A stretch of 64,000 bases of DNA from positions 6,541,141-6,605,140 of the forward strand of contig JAIOJX010000025.1 of NCBI GenBank assembly GCA_022376925.1, given 5' to 3'. Source of the DNA: Tragulus kanchil. Its lineage: Eukaryota; Chordata; Mammalia; Artiodactyla; Tragulidae. Each line of letters begins with the position of its first letter. The stretch's first letter is position 1. Both the position numbers and the translations under genes were made by a program. The notes beneath the pieces are model-generated. The model did no database searches. It saw only the letters and a program-made list of their open reading frames with translations, and had not been told where the DNA came from. Below, in pieces: positions 46,474-57,983 of this stretch.

Positions 46474-48159
46474 ATAGATTTCTTGATCATTATATAGTGA
46501 CCTGCCTTGTCTCTTCTAATCTTCTTTATTTCAAAGTCTATTTTGTCTGATATGAGGATTGCTACTCCAACTTTCTTTTGATTTCCATTCACATGGAATA
46601 CCTTTTTCCATCCTCTCACTTTCAGTCTATTTGTGTCGTTAGGTCTGAAGTGGGTTTCTTGTAAACAGCATATATATGGTCCTGCTTTTGTATCCATTCA
46701 GCCAGTCTGTGTCTTTTCGTTGGAGCATTTAGTCTGTTTACATGCAAAGTAATTGTTGATGTGAATGTTCCTACTGTTATCTTCTTAGATATTTGGGGTT
46801 TGATTTGCAGGACTTCTCCTACTCTTGTATTTATTGGCTATGTCAGGCCCTTTAACACTTGTTGTAAGGCTGGTTTCGTGGTACAAAATTCTTTTAGCTT
46901 TTGCTTGTCTGTGAAACTTTTGACTTCTCCATCAATTCTGAATGAGATCCTTGCCGGGTAGAGAATTCTTGGTTGTAGGTTATTCTCTTTTAGCCATTTA
47001 AATGCGTCTTGCCATTCTCTTCTGGCCTGCAGGGTTTCTGTTGAAAGATCAGTGGTTAAACGTATAGGGTTTCCTTTGTAAGTTATTTGTTGTTTATTCC
47101 CTGCTGCTTTAAGTAGTCTGGCTAGTCTCATTGTGTTGTTGTCAGAGAAGATGATTGATATCATTTCAGTTTTCTTGAATTGACCAAGATTTGATTTGTG
47201 GCCCAAGATGTGGTCTTTCTTGGAGAATATTCCATGAGCACTTGAGAAGAAAGTGTATTCCTCTGCTTTGAATGGACAGTCCTAAAGAGATCAAGGAGGT
47301 CCATCTCTTCTAGTGTGTCATTTAAGGCTTGTGTTTCTTTAATTTCCATTTTGATGATCTGTCCATTGGTGTGAGAGGGGTGTTAAAGTCTCCTACAATT
47401 ATTCTGTTATTGTCACTTTTCCTCTTTTATGTCTGAAAGTATTTGTCTCATGTATTGAGGTGCAACTGTGTTGGGTGCATAGATATTTATGATTGTTATG
47501 TCTTCCTCTTGGATAGATTTCTTGATCATTATATAGTGACCTGCCTTGTCTCTTCTAATCTTCTTTATTTCAAAGTCTATTTTGTCTGATATGAGGATTG
47601 CTACTCCAACTTTCTTTTGATTTCCATTCACATGGAATACCTTTTTCCATCCTCTCACTTTCAGTCTATTTGTGTCGTTAGGTCTGAAGTGGGTTTCTTG
47701 TAAACAGCATATATATGGTCCTGCTTTTGTATCCATTCAGCCAGTCTGTGTCTTTTCGTTGGAGCATTTAGTCTGTTTACATGCAAAGTAATTGTTGATG
47801 TGAATGTTCCTACTGTTATCTTCTTAGATATTTGGGGTTTGATTTGCAGGACTTCTCCTACTCTTGTATTTATTGGCTATGTCAGGCCCTTTAACACTTG
47901 TTGTAAGGCTGGTTTCGTGGTACAAAATTCTTTTAGCTTTTGCTTGTCTGTGAAACTTTTGACTTCTCCATCAATTCTGAATGAGATCCTTGCCGGGTAG
48001 AGAATTCTTGGTTGTAGGTTATTCTCTTTTAGCCATTTAAATGCGTCTTGCCATTCTCTTCTGGCCTGCAGGGTTTCTGTTGAAAGATCAGTGGTTAAAC
48101 GTATAGGGTTTCCTTTGTAAGTTATTTGTTGTTTATTCCCTGCTGCTTTAAGTAGTCTG
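46083..48159. repeat. Direct repeat pair 15 across L1 ORF1/ORF2 (46083-47120 / 47122-48159)
   Basis: Offset 1039, the shortest of the twenty. Its start lies inside the second copy of pair 14, so the start of this unit is present three times (45006, 46083, 47122). It duplicates the ORF2 endonuclease region and the ORF1 C-terminal region. Confidence 0.96.
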
Positions 48160-48740
48160 TCTTTATATTTAGTCTGTGTTAGCTTGATTAGAATGTGCCC
48201 TGGTGTGTTTCTTCTGGGGCTTCTCCTGTATGGAACTCTGTGCTTCTTGGACTTGGTTGACTATTTCCTTTCTCATGTTAGGGATGTTTTCAACTATAAT
48301 CTCTTCAAGAAATTTTTCATAGCCTTTCTTCCCCTCTTCTTCTTCTGGAACCCCTATAATTCTAATGTTGGTGCATTTGATATTGTCCCATAGGGTTCTT
48401 AGGCTATCCTCAGGTCTTTTGATTCTTTGTGCTTTGTTCTGTTCTTCAGCAGTGATTTCTACCATTCTGTGTTCCAGCTCATTTCTCCATTCTTCTGCCT
48501 CTGATACTCTACTGTTGAGATCTTCTATAGCATTTTTGAGTTCAGTAATTGAGTTGTTTGTCTCTATATGTTTATTTTTCATTTCTTGCATGTCTCTTCT
48601 CAGTGCACTAATTTCCTCTAATATTCTGTTTTCGGGTTTTTGGATCCTCGCTAGTATTACTCTTCTGAATTATTTTTCAGATAATTTGTGTATCTCATCT
48701 TCTGTCATTTGTAATTTTGTCTCTCTGATTTGTTCCTTCA
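46838..48740 (-). pseudogene. L1 ORF1 (RNA-binding protein), broken
   Basis: The start codon fits at 48740 (MKEQIRETKLQMTEDEIHKL), followed by a stop after about 23 codons. Then the coiled coil and RRM (48591-48169; NIRIIGVPEEEEGKKGYEK) and the C-terminal domain (47084-46838; LSTETLQARREWQDAF, ENNLQPRILYPARI). Repeat pair 15 is interposed between the RRM and C-terminal pieces, so the frame gap is partly artificial. Confidence 0.92.
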
Positions 48741-50877
48741 TGTGTGCAGTGTTTATCTGTCTTTTCATTATTATGTTAATTTTTGTTGTGTGTGTCTGTG
48801 TGATTGAGGTCTTTTCCACAGGCTTCATGATTGAATTCTCCCTTTCTTTTCATTTCTGTCCTTGTAGATGAGGTCAGTGGTTTGTGTCTTAAGTGGTGCT
48901 GGGTAGTGTTTGCAGATGAATAATTTCTAGTGTTGTGTGTTCTTTGTTAGTGTAGGGTCTTGGAGTTAGGACTTCCACTCTGAGGGTCCTTGGTTTGATC
49001 TCTGGCCAGGGGGTGTAGGCTCTATGTCTGGTTTGCTATGGTGTTCAGTGAGATTAGTTCAAATATAAGCATTTGAGGGACAACAGCATTCCTGGTAGAT
49101 GACAGTCATGAAATCATGCAAATATTTTCTAACATAATGGAAAAATATACATACATACACATCAATAGCCACAACTGAACTGTCTTAAAGGGGTAAAGTA
49201 CAGGAAATTTTTCTGGCAAACAGCTCAGTCAAAATTGGTACCTGACCATTAAACTCCAAGGTAGGTAAAACACTGCTTAGAAAAAGATATCCATAGCAAA
49301 GTCTTGGCTGGGAATATTACAATGAAAGTAGTTTTTAACTAAGACATGTGTTGGGGGTGAGAAGGAGTAGAGTGTATGGGTAATGAGAAGGAATAGATTC
49401 GTGTTGCAAGGATTTTGTAAGGTTAGGTAACAAAGATTACTGTGTTGTGGAGTTTAGTACAGCTGGAAGAGAATAGTAGAGACAGGAAGATAGGAAATAT
49501 TTATATAGAGGATAGTGGTAGGTATAAAAGGATTTTACAGTGAGAGCATAGAGGAAGCAATGGCGAAAAAAAATTAAAAATTAAAAAATTTAAAATTAAA
49601 GAAAGAAAAATTAAGAAAAAAATAGAAAAATTAAAAATATTTCAATAAATAAGGAAATACTGTCCCTGGTTTTTATGTTCTTATCTACGTGTAAACCTCC
49701 CACCAGTTTGCTCTTGATGTTGTCCCAGATTTCCCTAGTCTGTACTGGTGTGGTTCGGGTATGGGCTGGGCGGCTGCTTAAGAAAAAATTTGAAAAATCT
49801 AAGCATCTCTTCTTTTGCATTTCTGTCCTTTTTTATGTGTGCAGTGTTTATCTGTCTTTTCATTATTATGTTAATTTTTGTTGTGTGTGTCTGTGTGATT
49901 GAGGTCTTTTCCACAGGCTTCATGATTGAATTCTCCCTTTCTTTTCATTTCTGTCCTTGTAGATGAGGTCAGTGGTTTGTGTCTTAAGTGGTGCTGGGTA
50001 GTGTTTGCAGATGAATAATTTCTAGTGTTGTGTGTTCTTTGTTAGTGTAGGGTCTTGGAGTTAGGACTTCCACTCTGAGGGTCCTTGGTTTGATCTCTGG
50101 CCAGGGGGTGTAGGCTCTATGTCTGGTTTGCTATGGTGTTCAGTGAGATTAGTTCAAATATAAGCATTTGAGGGACAACAGCATTCCTGGTAGATGACAG
50201 TCATGAAATCATGCAAATATTTTCTAACATAATGGAAAAATATACATACATACACATCAATAGCCACAACTGAACTGTCTTAAAGGGGTAAAGTACAGGA
50301 AATTTTTCTGGCAAACAGCTCAGTCAAAATTGGTACCTGACCATTAAACTCCAAGGTAGGTAAAACACTGCTTAGAAAAAGATATCCATAGCAAAGTCTT
50401 GGCTGGGAATATTACAATGAAAGTAGTTTTTAACTAAGACATGTGTTGGGGGTGAGAAGGAGTAGAGTGTATGGGTAATGAGAAGGAATAGATTCGTGTT
50501 GCAAGGATTTTGTAAGGTTAGGTAACAAAGATTACTGTGTTGTGGAGTTTAGTACAGCTGGAAGAGAATAGTAGAGACAGGAAGATAGGAAATATTTATA
50601 TAGAGGATAGTGGTAGGTATAAAAGGATTTTACAGTGAGAGCATAGAGGAAGCAATGGCGAAAAAAAATTAACAATTAAAAAATTTAAAATTAAAGAAAG
50701 AAAAATTAAGAAAAAAATAGAAAAATTAAAAATATTTCAATAAATAAGGAAATACTGTCCCTGGTTTTTATGTTCTTATCTACGTGTAAACCTCCCACCA
50801 GTTTGCTCTTGATGTTGTCCCAGATTTCCCTAGTCTGTACTGGTGTGGTTCGGGTATGGGGGCTGGGCGGCTGCTTA
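48740..50877. repeat. Direct repeat pair 16 in L1 5' UTR (48740-49780 / 49835-50877)
   Basis: Offset 1095. Differences: one A/C change in the A-rich tract (near 49577 versus 50673) and a G run (3 against 5) near the right edge. The 54-base filler 49781-49834 resembles a shortened, error-rich copy of 48686-48739. Confidence 0.95.
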
Positions 50878-51694
50878 TGTCTCAGATTTCAGTGAGGGTC
50901 AGGTAAGCTTGTAGTCTGGACCCTAACAGAGCCGGCTGGTCTGGTTTCTCCACAGTGTCTGTAGCCAGCGCATCTGACCCCTTCCTCTCCGCCCTTGATG
51001 CTGGTGGGGGCGGGCACAGTGGGCGGTTCTCCTCCCATCGGGTGGGGGTTGTACCTCTGGACCCCGTGCTGGAGGGGGTTCCCCGGTTCTGTTGTGTACC
51101 TCCTGGTAGCCTTCAATCCTTGCTTTTCTCCCGGTGTCGTGGCTCTGCCACCGGCAGGACTGAAGTCTCTCGTCCCAGATGCCTGGCTTCTTTGCTGCAG
51201 CTCTGGGGCTGCGCGGGCTCCTTCAAGCAGCCAGCACGAGCCTGTCCTGTGAGACTAAGGCTTGCCGTTTGCCCCAAATGCAGGTGGCAGCTTCCCCGTT
51301 CGGCTCAAGCCGGGCTTCTGGACTACAACCCGCAGGGGATTTTCCTGTTTCCCACGCCCCGCTAGCGTTTTCTCAGCTCACCTGACTTCGAGCATCCCTG
51401 TCACAGTGCTGTCCCCAGTGGTATGCTCACGCTGAGTGCTGCTTTCAGTCCTCCCAGTGCACTTCCCAGCGCTCTCTCCGCCTGGTCCGGTGTGGGAGCT
51501 AGGGGACGGGAGTTCCGGAACGGGAGATTTGGAAAAGTTCAGTCTGCTCTCTCTCCATCCCTTGTAGACCTGCGGACTTTTGTTGTCTAAAGGCTGGTTT
51601 GTTTGTTATGTTTCATTTCTTGATTAGTTCTGGTGATTCTGTTAGGGAGCTGGTGAAATCCTCTTATTCCTCTGCCATCTTGGCCCCCCTCCCA
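48741..51694 (-). promoter_or_regulatory. L1 5' UTR with GC-rich promoter region
   Basis: Extends from the ORF1 start to the L1 5' end; about 1.86 kb once pair 16 is removed. Bases 50930-51560 are GC- and CpG-rich (GGGGGCGGGCACAGTGGGCGG), unlike anything else in the window. In full-length L1s this region holds the pol II promoter, reading leftwards here. An A-rich tract lies at 49560-49640 (copy 50657-50735). Confidence 0.8.
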
Positions 51695-51709
51695 GTAGTG
51701 CAGGAGTTA
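51695..51709 (+). repeat. Right target-site duplication of the L1 pair
   Basis: GTAGTGCAGGAGTTA, perfect match to 38201-38215, immediately after the L1 5' terminus. Confidence 0.93.
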
Positions 51710-53435
51710 ATACTGTGGTATCTATGATCCTCTCGAGAAGATACCAGAGACAAAATGGCAACTACTATAAAATGAAAATAGCAGGTAAATGAAATCATTA
51801 GAAGATGCATATTAAATATCAGAAGTCTCTATATTTTTAAGAGCTCTTTTAACTAATATATATATATACCCTAGTCCAAGCAAACTCTAAGTAATAGAAT
51901 GGCAACCCTGAAGGAGTCAAAAATGTAGAGGAAGAGAAGGGGTGCTGTGAGAAGTAAAACGACTGAAAAAGGAAAAAGTAAAACGACTGAAGGAAATACA
52001 CAAATTCTCTAATGCCTATGTAACTATCAGTTCTTTCTATCATGTGAAAAGTTTCTATCATGTAGTTGTGATAATCTTTTAATTGTTCAGGACAGAGTAG
52101 AAGATAAGAGGCCAGCAAATCTTTAGCTGTGCATACTTGCCCCAAAACCAATTTAAGTGAGCAGCTCTTGTTGATGGGTATTTGGCAATGAGAATATTAA
52201 GAAACATGGTTTCCTACAGTTGCAGACTGCCGTGAGCCTAGACAGCTAACTGAACAGTGGAGCAATGAGTCTCCTGGAGACTTGTTTATCTTTCTTCAAT
52301 TTTCTCTTGATGGAACAAGGCTATCTTTCTCTTCAGAATAAGGGTTCCACAAAGTTGACTTTATTTTGATTTCTGTGGTATAGTCCTGTGTCCAGTCGTA
52401 TATTCTCTAGAAACACCAGAGAGTTAAAAACAAACAAAACTACCCACAGTTTGCCCATTCTGACAATGATGGTAGAAAGAGGATTTTTCTTACTGTCCAT
52501 AGCATTGCCTATGTTAAATCTCTTGCTGATTTCTTTCCTACTTTCTTCTATGACATCACATTATTTTTCCCCTTCCTCTTCTGTTAGCTCCATTTATTTT
52601 TTGGTAAAGTTCTCTACTCATATAGTGAGTCATAAGTTGTTTTCCCCTAGGGTTTGCCCTGAGCAATTTTGTCAGTTGGAATTCACTGTAGAAAAAGTTT
52701 TATCTGACTATAGCATAAGCAGGAAGGGATTGATTACAGGGTGTTAGATTACCTACAGAGTCATTGAGAAAGGCTAAGAAACACACTCAAGGTTGAGCCT
52801 TTAGGAACATCTTCAAGGACACAAAAGAAAACACTGTCCCTTAAACCAGGAAGCCATTTGTCCAAGTGTGAAGGTGTCGCCAGTTCATCTACCCACCCTG
52901 GAATGGAGCCCTACTGCCACAGGCAAGAAGCTAGCATACACACAATACAGGATCATGAAATTGCCCCAGTGGGAAAGATGGCTCTTCAAACTGAAACAGC
53001 ATGTGTAGCATCAGAATTACCCTCACTTTTACTTTCTAAATTTTACAGAAAGGCATCCAGATGTGAAATCACATCTGGAATCCAAAATGCAAAGGAGTAT
53101 GGGAAGTGTAGTTTTAGCCATGTAGCTTCTGAAATAAGGATGGCATACCACAACAGAATGAGTTGGATCTGTATTCCATTGGCTACTCAATACCCAGGTA
53201 CATTTTTCTATCTATACTTACATACTAGCAAGAATTCAATAGCAAAAAAAAAAAAAAAAGGTAGCCTAAAATGATAATTAAACAATGGGCAGAGGATCCA
53301 AATAGACATTCTAAAAGGAGGACATATAAATAGCTAACAAGTATATGAAAAATACTGAAATCACTTATCTCATTGTGGTTTTAATTTCCCTGATATCACC
53401 TCTTGGTAAAATACTTACTATCAAAAAGCCAAAAA
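51710..53435. other. No gene supported
   Basis: Short TA run (51858-51868), A run of about 17 (53244-53260). A 138-codon open frame (52858-53274) has no recognised domain, ends in a poly-lysine from the A run and is not treated as a gene. No direct repeat pair here. Confidence 0.5.
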
Positions 53436-53740
53436 AACCCAAAAATGACATGGATGCAGAGAAAAAAAGAATCCTTGTCCATTGTTGGTGTGAATGTAAA
53501 TTCATACAGCCATTACGGAGGTTCCTCAGAAAATTAAAAATACTACCATATGATCCAGCAGTATATATCCTTTCTGAGTATATATTGAAAAGGAATGAAA
53601 ACATTATTCTGAAGTGATATCTGCACTTTCATGTTCACTGCAGCAAAGCACAGTGAAGCACTGTGAATATTTCATATTCACAATAGCAAAGATATGGAAT
53701 TAACAAAGTGTGAATCTACAAATAGATAGATAAAGAAGAC
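53436..53740 (+). mobile_element. Old L1 ORF2 C-terminal fragment
   Basis: Sense reading ILVHCWCECKFIQPLRRFLR and LPYDPAVYIL, followed by a diverged rest (CATGTTCACTGCAGCAAAGC, ATTCACAATAGCAAAGATAT). Old, with several indels; it ends where a different L1 begins. Confidence 0.8.
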
Positions 53741-53744
53741 CTAG

Positions 53745-55606
53745 AGAAAGAGGGCTCAAGATGGTAGAGTAGGAGGACGTGGAACTCGTATCCCCCTAAA
53801 AACACATCGAAAACATTCTTTGGAACAATTCTCACAGGAAACTGATTGGAAGTGGGCAGAACTCCTACACAACCAAAGCTTCAAGGAAGATATCCATGTA
53901 AGCAGATGTGATGGTGGAAGAGAGGCAGAGAGATCTGTAAGGAAGACAAGTTCCTCAGGGGTGCACACTTGCCCTGTGAAGTGCACTCTGCACATCCCAG
54001 TCCTGGGGTTCTCTGTGGAGGAAACAGGCCTCATTGCCTGCTGAAGAATCCACTAAGACAGAAGTGCCAGAGAAGCCTAAACTCTACTCACAAGAAATGC
54101 AGAGCAGAAAGTCTCGCACTGGCAGCTTCCACCTTGCTACACTTCACAACCAAAAGGGGCAAACAGCCCCAGTTCTGCTTATTCCACAAGATAAGGGACG
54201 AGATTTTGTTGAGCTATGCATAGACAGGCCTGGGTACCTGAGGTATATCCTGCAAAGGGCCTCAGAGACCATCATCTGTACCTGCCAAGGGCAGACGTAG
54301 CCATGTGTACATGGTCAGAACACATCTGGGCAGCTCCACAGGGGTGCACAGGGGCATAATGCTGAATCTCCGGCAAGTGGGCCATGGGAGGGGACTCATC
54401 TAGCTATACAGAGACAACCTGGAGGACTTGGGCTGTGGTCCGGTGGAGAAGGGATAGCTGTTTTCACTGCACAGAGGAGTACTTGGGGGTTAGCTCTCCA
54501 AGATAGAGCACCTTGGCTTCACTTGCTCTGTACCACAGCACTCCACACTGGATCTGGTGCAAACAGACCCTGGGAGAAGCTGGCAACAGAGGCAGCACAG
54601 ATCCCTGCAGCTGCAATGCCTTGATTCCCAGCCCCAGACACCTCCATGTCACAGCCTGGCTCTAGATTGTGGCCTTGGCCTACTTTTTAGCAGAACCACA
54701 GAGCCTGCATGGGCAGTTCATAGGTTCTCTGTGACCACACTGGCCTCACTGGCTTCAGCAGTCACATCCTTTGGTGCAGAGCACACACACAAGGACAATG
54801 AAGCCAGACCAAACCCAACCTTCAGGGCTTCTACTTGAACAGCTGGAGGGCAGACCCAGCCCCTTGAAGGCATTAACAGCCACTGAACAGAGGAAATCCT
54901 GCCTGAGGGGTCTTGCACAGGCTCTACTATAACACCAACTATATCCTCTGGCAAGGTGATAACATGCCCAGAGGACAGACATGCCCAGAAGAAAAGATAT
55001 CCATACCAAAACCAGCCCTCGTACCAAAAATACTAGGCACACACAGTCTACAAAAGGACTCTCCCACAGAAAAACACCCCTTTAAGACCACAATAGACAG
55101 CTGTTACAGAGCCAGAGAAAGTAAGATGAGAAAGCAGAGAAGCTACCCCCAGCTAAAACAAGAGAAATCCCCTGAAAGGAAAATAATGAAAGAGAGATCA
55201 CCAGTATATTAGACTCTGAGTCCAAAAAGGAGGTAATAAAAATTCTGATTTAAGATTATTAATAGAAATCAGACCATTATAATGAGGAACTAGAAACCAT
55301 GCAGAAGAACTGATCAAAATAGACAATTCAATTGCTGAGATAAAAGCCAATTTGGAATCAGTGAGGAGTCAACTAAATTACAAGGATGAATAAGTGATCT
55401 GGAAAACAGAGTAATAGGAATCACTCAATCAGAACAGTAGAGAGGAGGACAATTAAAAGCAACATATCTATGGGATACCATAAAATGTGTCAATCTATGC
55501 ATAAATAGGGGTACCAGAAGAAGAGAGAGAAAGGGATCAAAATGTATTTGAAGAAATTATGGCTAAAAACTTCCTAAACCTAAAGAAGGAAACAGATATT
55601 CCGTTA
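53745..55606 (+). mobile_element. Old L1, sense, 5' UTR and ORF1 start
   Basis: Starts GGGCTCAAGATGGTAGAGTA, a typical older L1 5' terminus, then a long GC-richer 5' UTR, and ORF1-like sequence from about 55250 (AGACAATTCAATTGCTGAGA, GGGGTACCAGAAGAAGAGAG). BovB interrupts it at 55616. Bases 54864-55966 are repeated by pair 17. Confidence 0.75.
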
Positions 55607-57070
55607 CAGGAAGCACTGTTGTTGTTCAGTCACCTAGTTGTACTTAACTCTGTGACTCCGTGGACTGCAGCGCACCAGGCCTCTCTGTCCCTCACCATCT
55701 CCTGCACTTGGCCCAAGTTCATGTCCATTGTATCAGTGATGCCATCCAGCCATCTCATCCTCTGACACCCTCTTCTCCTTCCACCCTCAATCTTTGTCAA
55801 CATTAGGGACTTTTCCAATGAGTTGGCTGTTTGCATCATATGACCAAAATACTGGAGCTTCAGCATCAGTCCTTCCAATGAGTATTCAGGGTTGATTTCC
55901 CTTAAGATTGACTAGTTTGATCTTGTTGTCCAAGGGTGTTTCAGGAGTCTTCTCCAGCACCACAGTTTGAAGGCATTAACAGCCACTGAACAGAGGAAAT
56001 CCTGCCTGAGGGTCTTGCACAGGCTCTACTATAACACCAACTATATCCTCTGGCAAGGTGATAACATGCCCAGAGGACAGACATGCCCAGAAGAAAAGAT
56101 ATCCATACCAAAACCAGCCCTCGTACCAAAAATACTAGGCACACACAGTCTACGGGAAAGGACTCTCCCACAGAAAAACACCCCTTTAAGACCACAATAG
56201 ACAGCTGTTACAGAGCCAGAGAAAGTAAGATGAGAAAGCAGAGAAGCTACCCCCAGCTAAAACAAGAGAAATCCCCTGAAAGGAAAATAATGAAAGAGAG
56301 ATCACCAGTATATTAGACTCTGAGTCCAAAAAGGAGGTAATAAAAATTCTGATTTAAGATTATTAATAGAAATCAGACCATTATAATGAGGAACTAGAAA
56401 CCATGCAGAAGAACTGATCAAAATAGACAATTCAATTGCTGAGATAAAAGCCAATTTGGAATCAGTGAGGAGTCAACTAAATTACAAGGATGAATAAGTG
56501 ATCTGGAAAACAGAGTAATAGGAATCACTCAATCAGAACAGTAGAGAGGAGGACAATTAAAAGCAACATATCTATGGGATACCATAAAATGTGTCAATCT
56601 ATGCATAAATAGGGGTACCAGAAGAAGAGAGAGAAAGGGATCAAAATGTATTTGAAGAAATTATGGCTAAAAACTTCCTAAACCTAAAGAAGGAAACAGA
56701 TATTCCGTTACAGGAAGCACTGTTGTTGTTCAGTCACCTAGTTGTACTTAACTCTGTGACTCCGTGGACTGCAGCGCACCAGGCCTCTCTGTCCCTCACC
56801 ATCTCCTGCACTTGGCCCAAGTTCATGTCCATTGTATCAGTGATGCCATCCAGCCATCTCATCCTCTGACACCCTCTTCTCCTTCCACCCTCAATCTTTG
56901 TCAACATTAGGGACTTTTCCAATGAGTTGGCTGTTTGCATCATATGACCAAAATACTGGAGCTTCAGCATCAGTCCTTCCAATGAGTATTCAGGGTTGAT
57001 TTCCCTTAAGATTGACTAGTTTGATCTTGTTGCCCAAGGGACTTTCAGGAGTCTTCTCCAGCACCACAGT
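54864..57070. repeat. Abutting direct repeat pair 17 (54864-55966 / 55967-57070)
   Basis: Offset 1103 to 1104. Differences include a G run (4 against 3), CTACAAAAGG against CTACGGGAAAGG, and two small changes near 55930 versus 57033. TTGAAGGCAT is shared at left edge, junction and right edge. The unit starts in L1 5' UTR and ends in BovB. Confidence 0.96.
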
Positions 57071-57172
57071 TTGAAGGCATCAATTCTTTGGCACTCTGCC
57101 TTCTGTACAATCCAGCTCTTACAACCATATGTAATGACTGGGAAGACCATAGCCTTGACTATACATACGGAC
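55616..57172 (-). mobile_element. BovB LINE fragment, antisense, inserted in old L1
   Basis: BovB is the RTE-type LINE known for horizontal spread among vertebrates. The 3' end starts at TGTTGTTGTTCAGTCACC and runs into the RT C-terminal region. CAGGAAGCA at 55607-55615 and 57173-57181 is a likely short target-site duplication. Its true length is about 455 bases because pair 17 lies inside. Confidence 0.92.
55630..55878 (-). pseudogene. BovB RT C-terminal remnant (with copies)
   Basis: Minus strand reads [40 protein letters not shown] and [14 protein letters not shown], the BovB polyprotein C-terminus. The copy at 56982-56734 is redundant; the more N-terminal continuation is 57198-57016 (VFPVITYGCKSWIVQKAE, CWRRLLKVPW). 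Catalytic RT motifs are absent. Confidence 0.92.
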
Positions 57173-57181
57173 CAGGAAGCA

Positions 57182-57697
57182 GAGAACATCCCAAACAAAT
57201 GAACCCAAACAGACCCACACCAAGAAATATCATAAATAAAATAGTAAAAGTGAAAGAGGGGTCTAAATGCAGAATGAGAAAAAAAGGGTCAGTACAAGGA
57301 TAATTCCATAATGCTATCAACTGATTTCTCTGCAAGAACTTTGCAGGGCAGAAGGGAACTGCATAAAATATTCAAAGTCCTGAAAGGTTAAAACCTGCAA
57401 CCTAAGATACTCTATTCAGCAATGCTACCCGTTAGAATAGAAAGCAAAACAAAGTACAAAAACTAAAAGAATTCAGCAATACTAAAGCTAACATAAAAGA
57501 ATTATTAATGGAGCTTCTCTAAATTGAAAAGAAGAAAGGATCTATGAGAAAATAAAAATCACACTAGGAAAGGCAAATCTATAAAAGGGACAAAGATCAC
57601 TTAAGTAAGCCAGTACATAGATTTTAAAAAAACCTGTAAGAGCAATTATTACCATAAAAAATAGCAAAAGGATAAGAATAAAGATGTAAAATAGGAC
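57182..57697 (+). mobile_element. Old L1 resumed: ORF1 C-terminal part
   Basis: Continues the 53745 element after BovB: ORF1 C-terminal sequence (GAACCCAAACAGACCCACAC, TTTGCAGGGCAGAAGGGAAC, AACCTGCAACCTAAGATACT), then inter-ORF sequence. Stops in every frame. Confidence 0.75.
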
Positions 57698-57710
57698 ATC
57701 AAAATAATAA

Positions 57711-57983
57711 AATTTGGGTCTTCCTGGTGGTCCAGTGGGTAAAGAGTCTGCCTTGCACTGCAAGGGGTGCTGGTTCGATCCCTGGCACAGAAAGAACTCA
57801 TATGCTGCAGAGTGGCTGGACTGGTGTGTCCAATTACGAGCCAGCGCTCTGGAGCACATGCACCCAGAACCGGTGCTCTGCTACAGGAGAGGCCACTGCA
57901 ATGGGAGGCTCACACAGGCCAGAGAACAAAGATGGATGTAAATAAATAGATGAAAGACTAATAAAAGTGCCCCTCCCCAAAAA
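57711..57983 (+). mobile_element. CHR-type SINE in old L1 (with copy)
   Basis: Head GGTCTTCCTGGTGGTCCAGT, intact box B GGTTCGATCC, body GAGTGGCTGGACTGGTGTG. ATCAAAATAATAA flanks it at 57698-57710 and 57984-57996. Redundant copy at about 58855-59115 lacks its first bases. Confidence 0.92.

Larger units (their letters stand above)
40810..46830 (-). pseudogene. L1 ORF2 (endonuclease and reverse transcriptase), broken
   Basis: ORF2p nicks the target and reverse-transcribes L1 RNA. Minus-strand order: endonuclease (46697-46374; CLQETHF, GNQKKVGVAILI, INIYAPN), middle piece (46310-46122), linker (45942-45475), reverse transcriptase (43862-42777; [18 protein letters not shown] and the catalytic RFADDMILY), C-terminal region (41614-41330, 41376-40810). 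Frame changes near 46690, in the linker and near 41700 break it. Some pieces appear twice only because of repeat pairs 13-15. Confidence 0.93.
40486..51694 (-). mobile_element. L1 unit 2: full-length L1, antisense
   Basis: Runs from a T run (40486-40499) through 3' UTR, ORF2, ORF1 and a CpG-rich 5' UTR to GCCATCTTGGCCCCCCTCCC at about 51675-51693, the antisense of a typical L1 5' start. Apparent length 11.2 kb; removing repeat pairs 13-16 gives about 6.9 kb, right for a full-length L1. The right target-site duplication follows at once. Confidence 0.93.

Noticed and set aside
50955..51365. 136-codon plus-strand open frame in GC-rich DNA
   Set aside because: It lies antisense within the L1 5' UTR; high GC lowers stop-codon frequency. 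No domain seen.
52858..53274. 138-codon open frame as a possible gene
   Set aside because: No recognised domain, no splice or promoter context, and the C-terminus is a lysine run encoded by a poly(A) stretch. Length is not exceptional for a 64 kb non-coding window.
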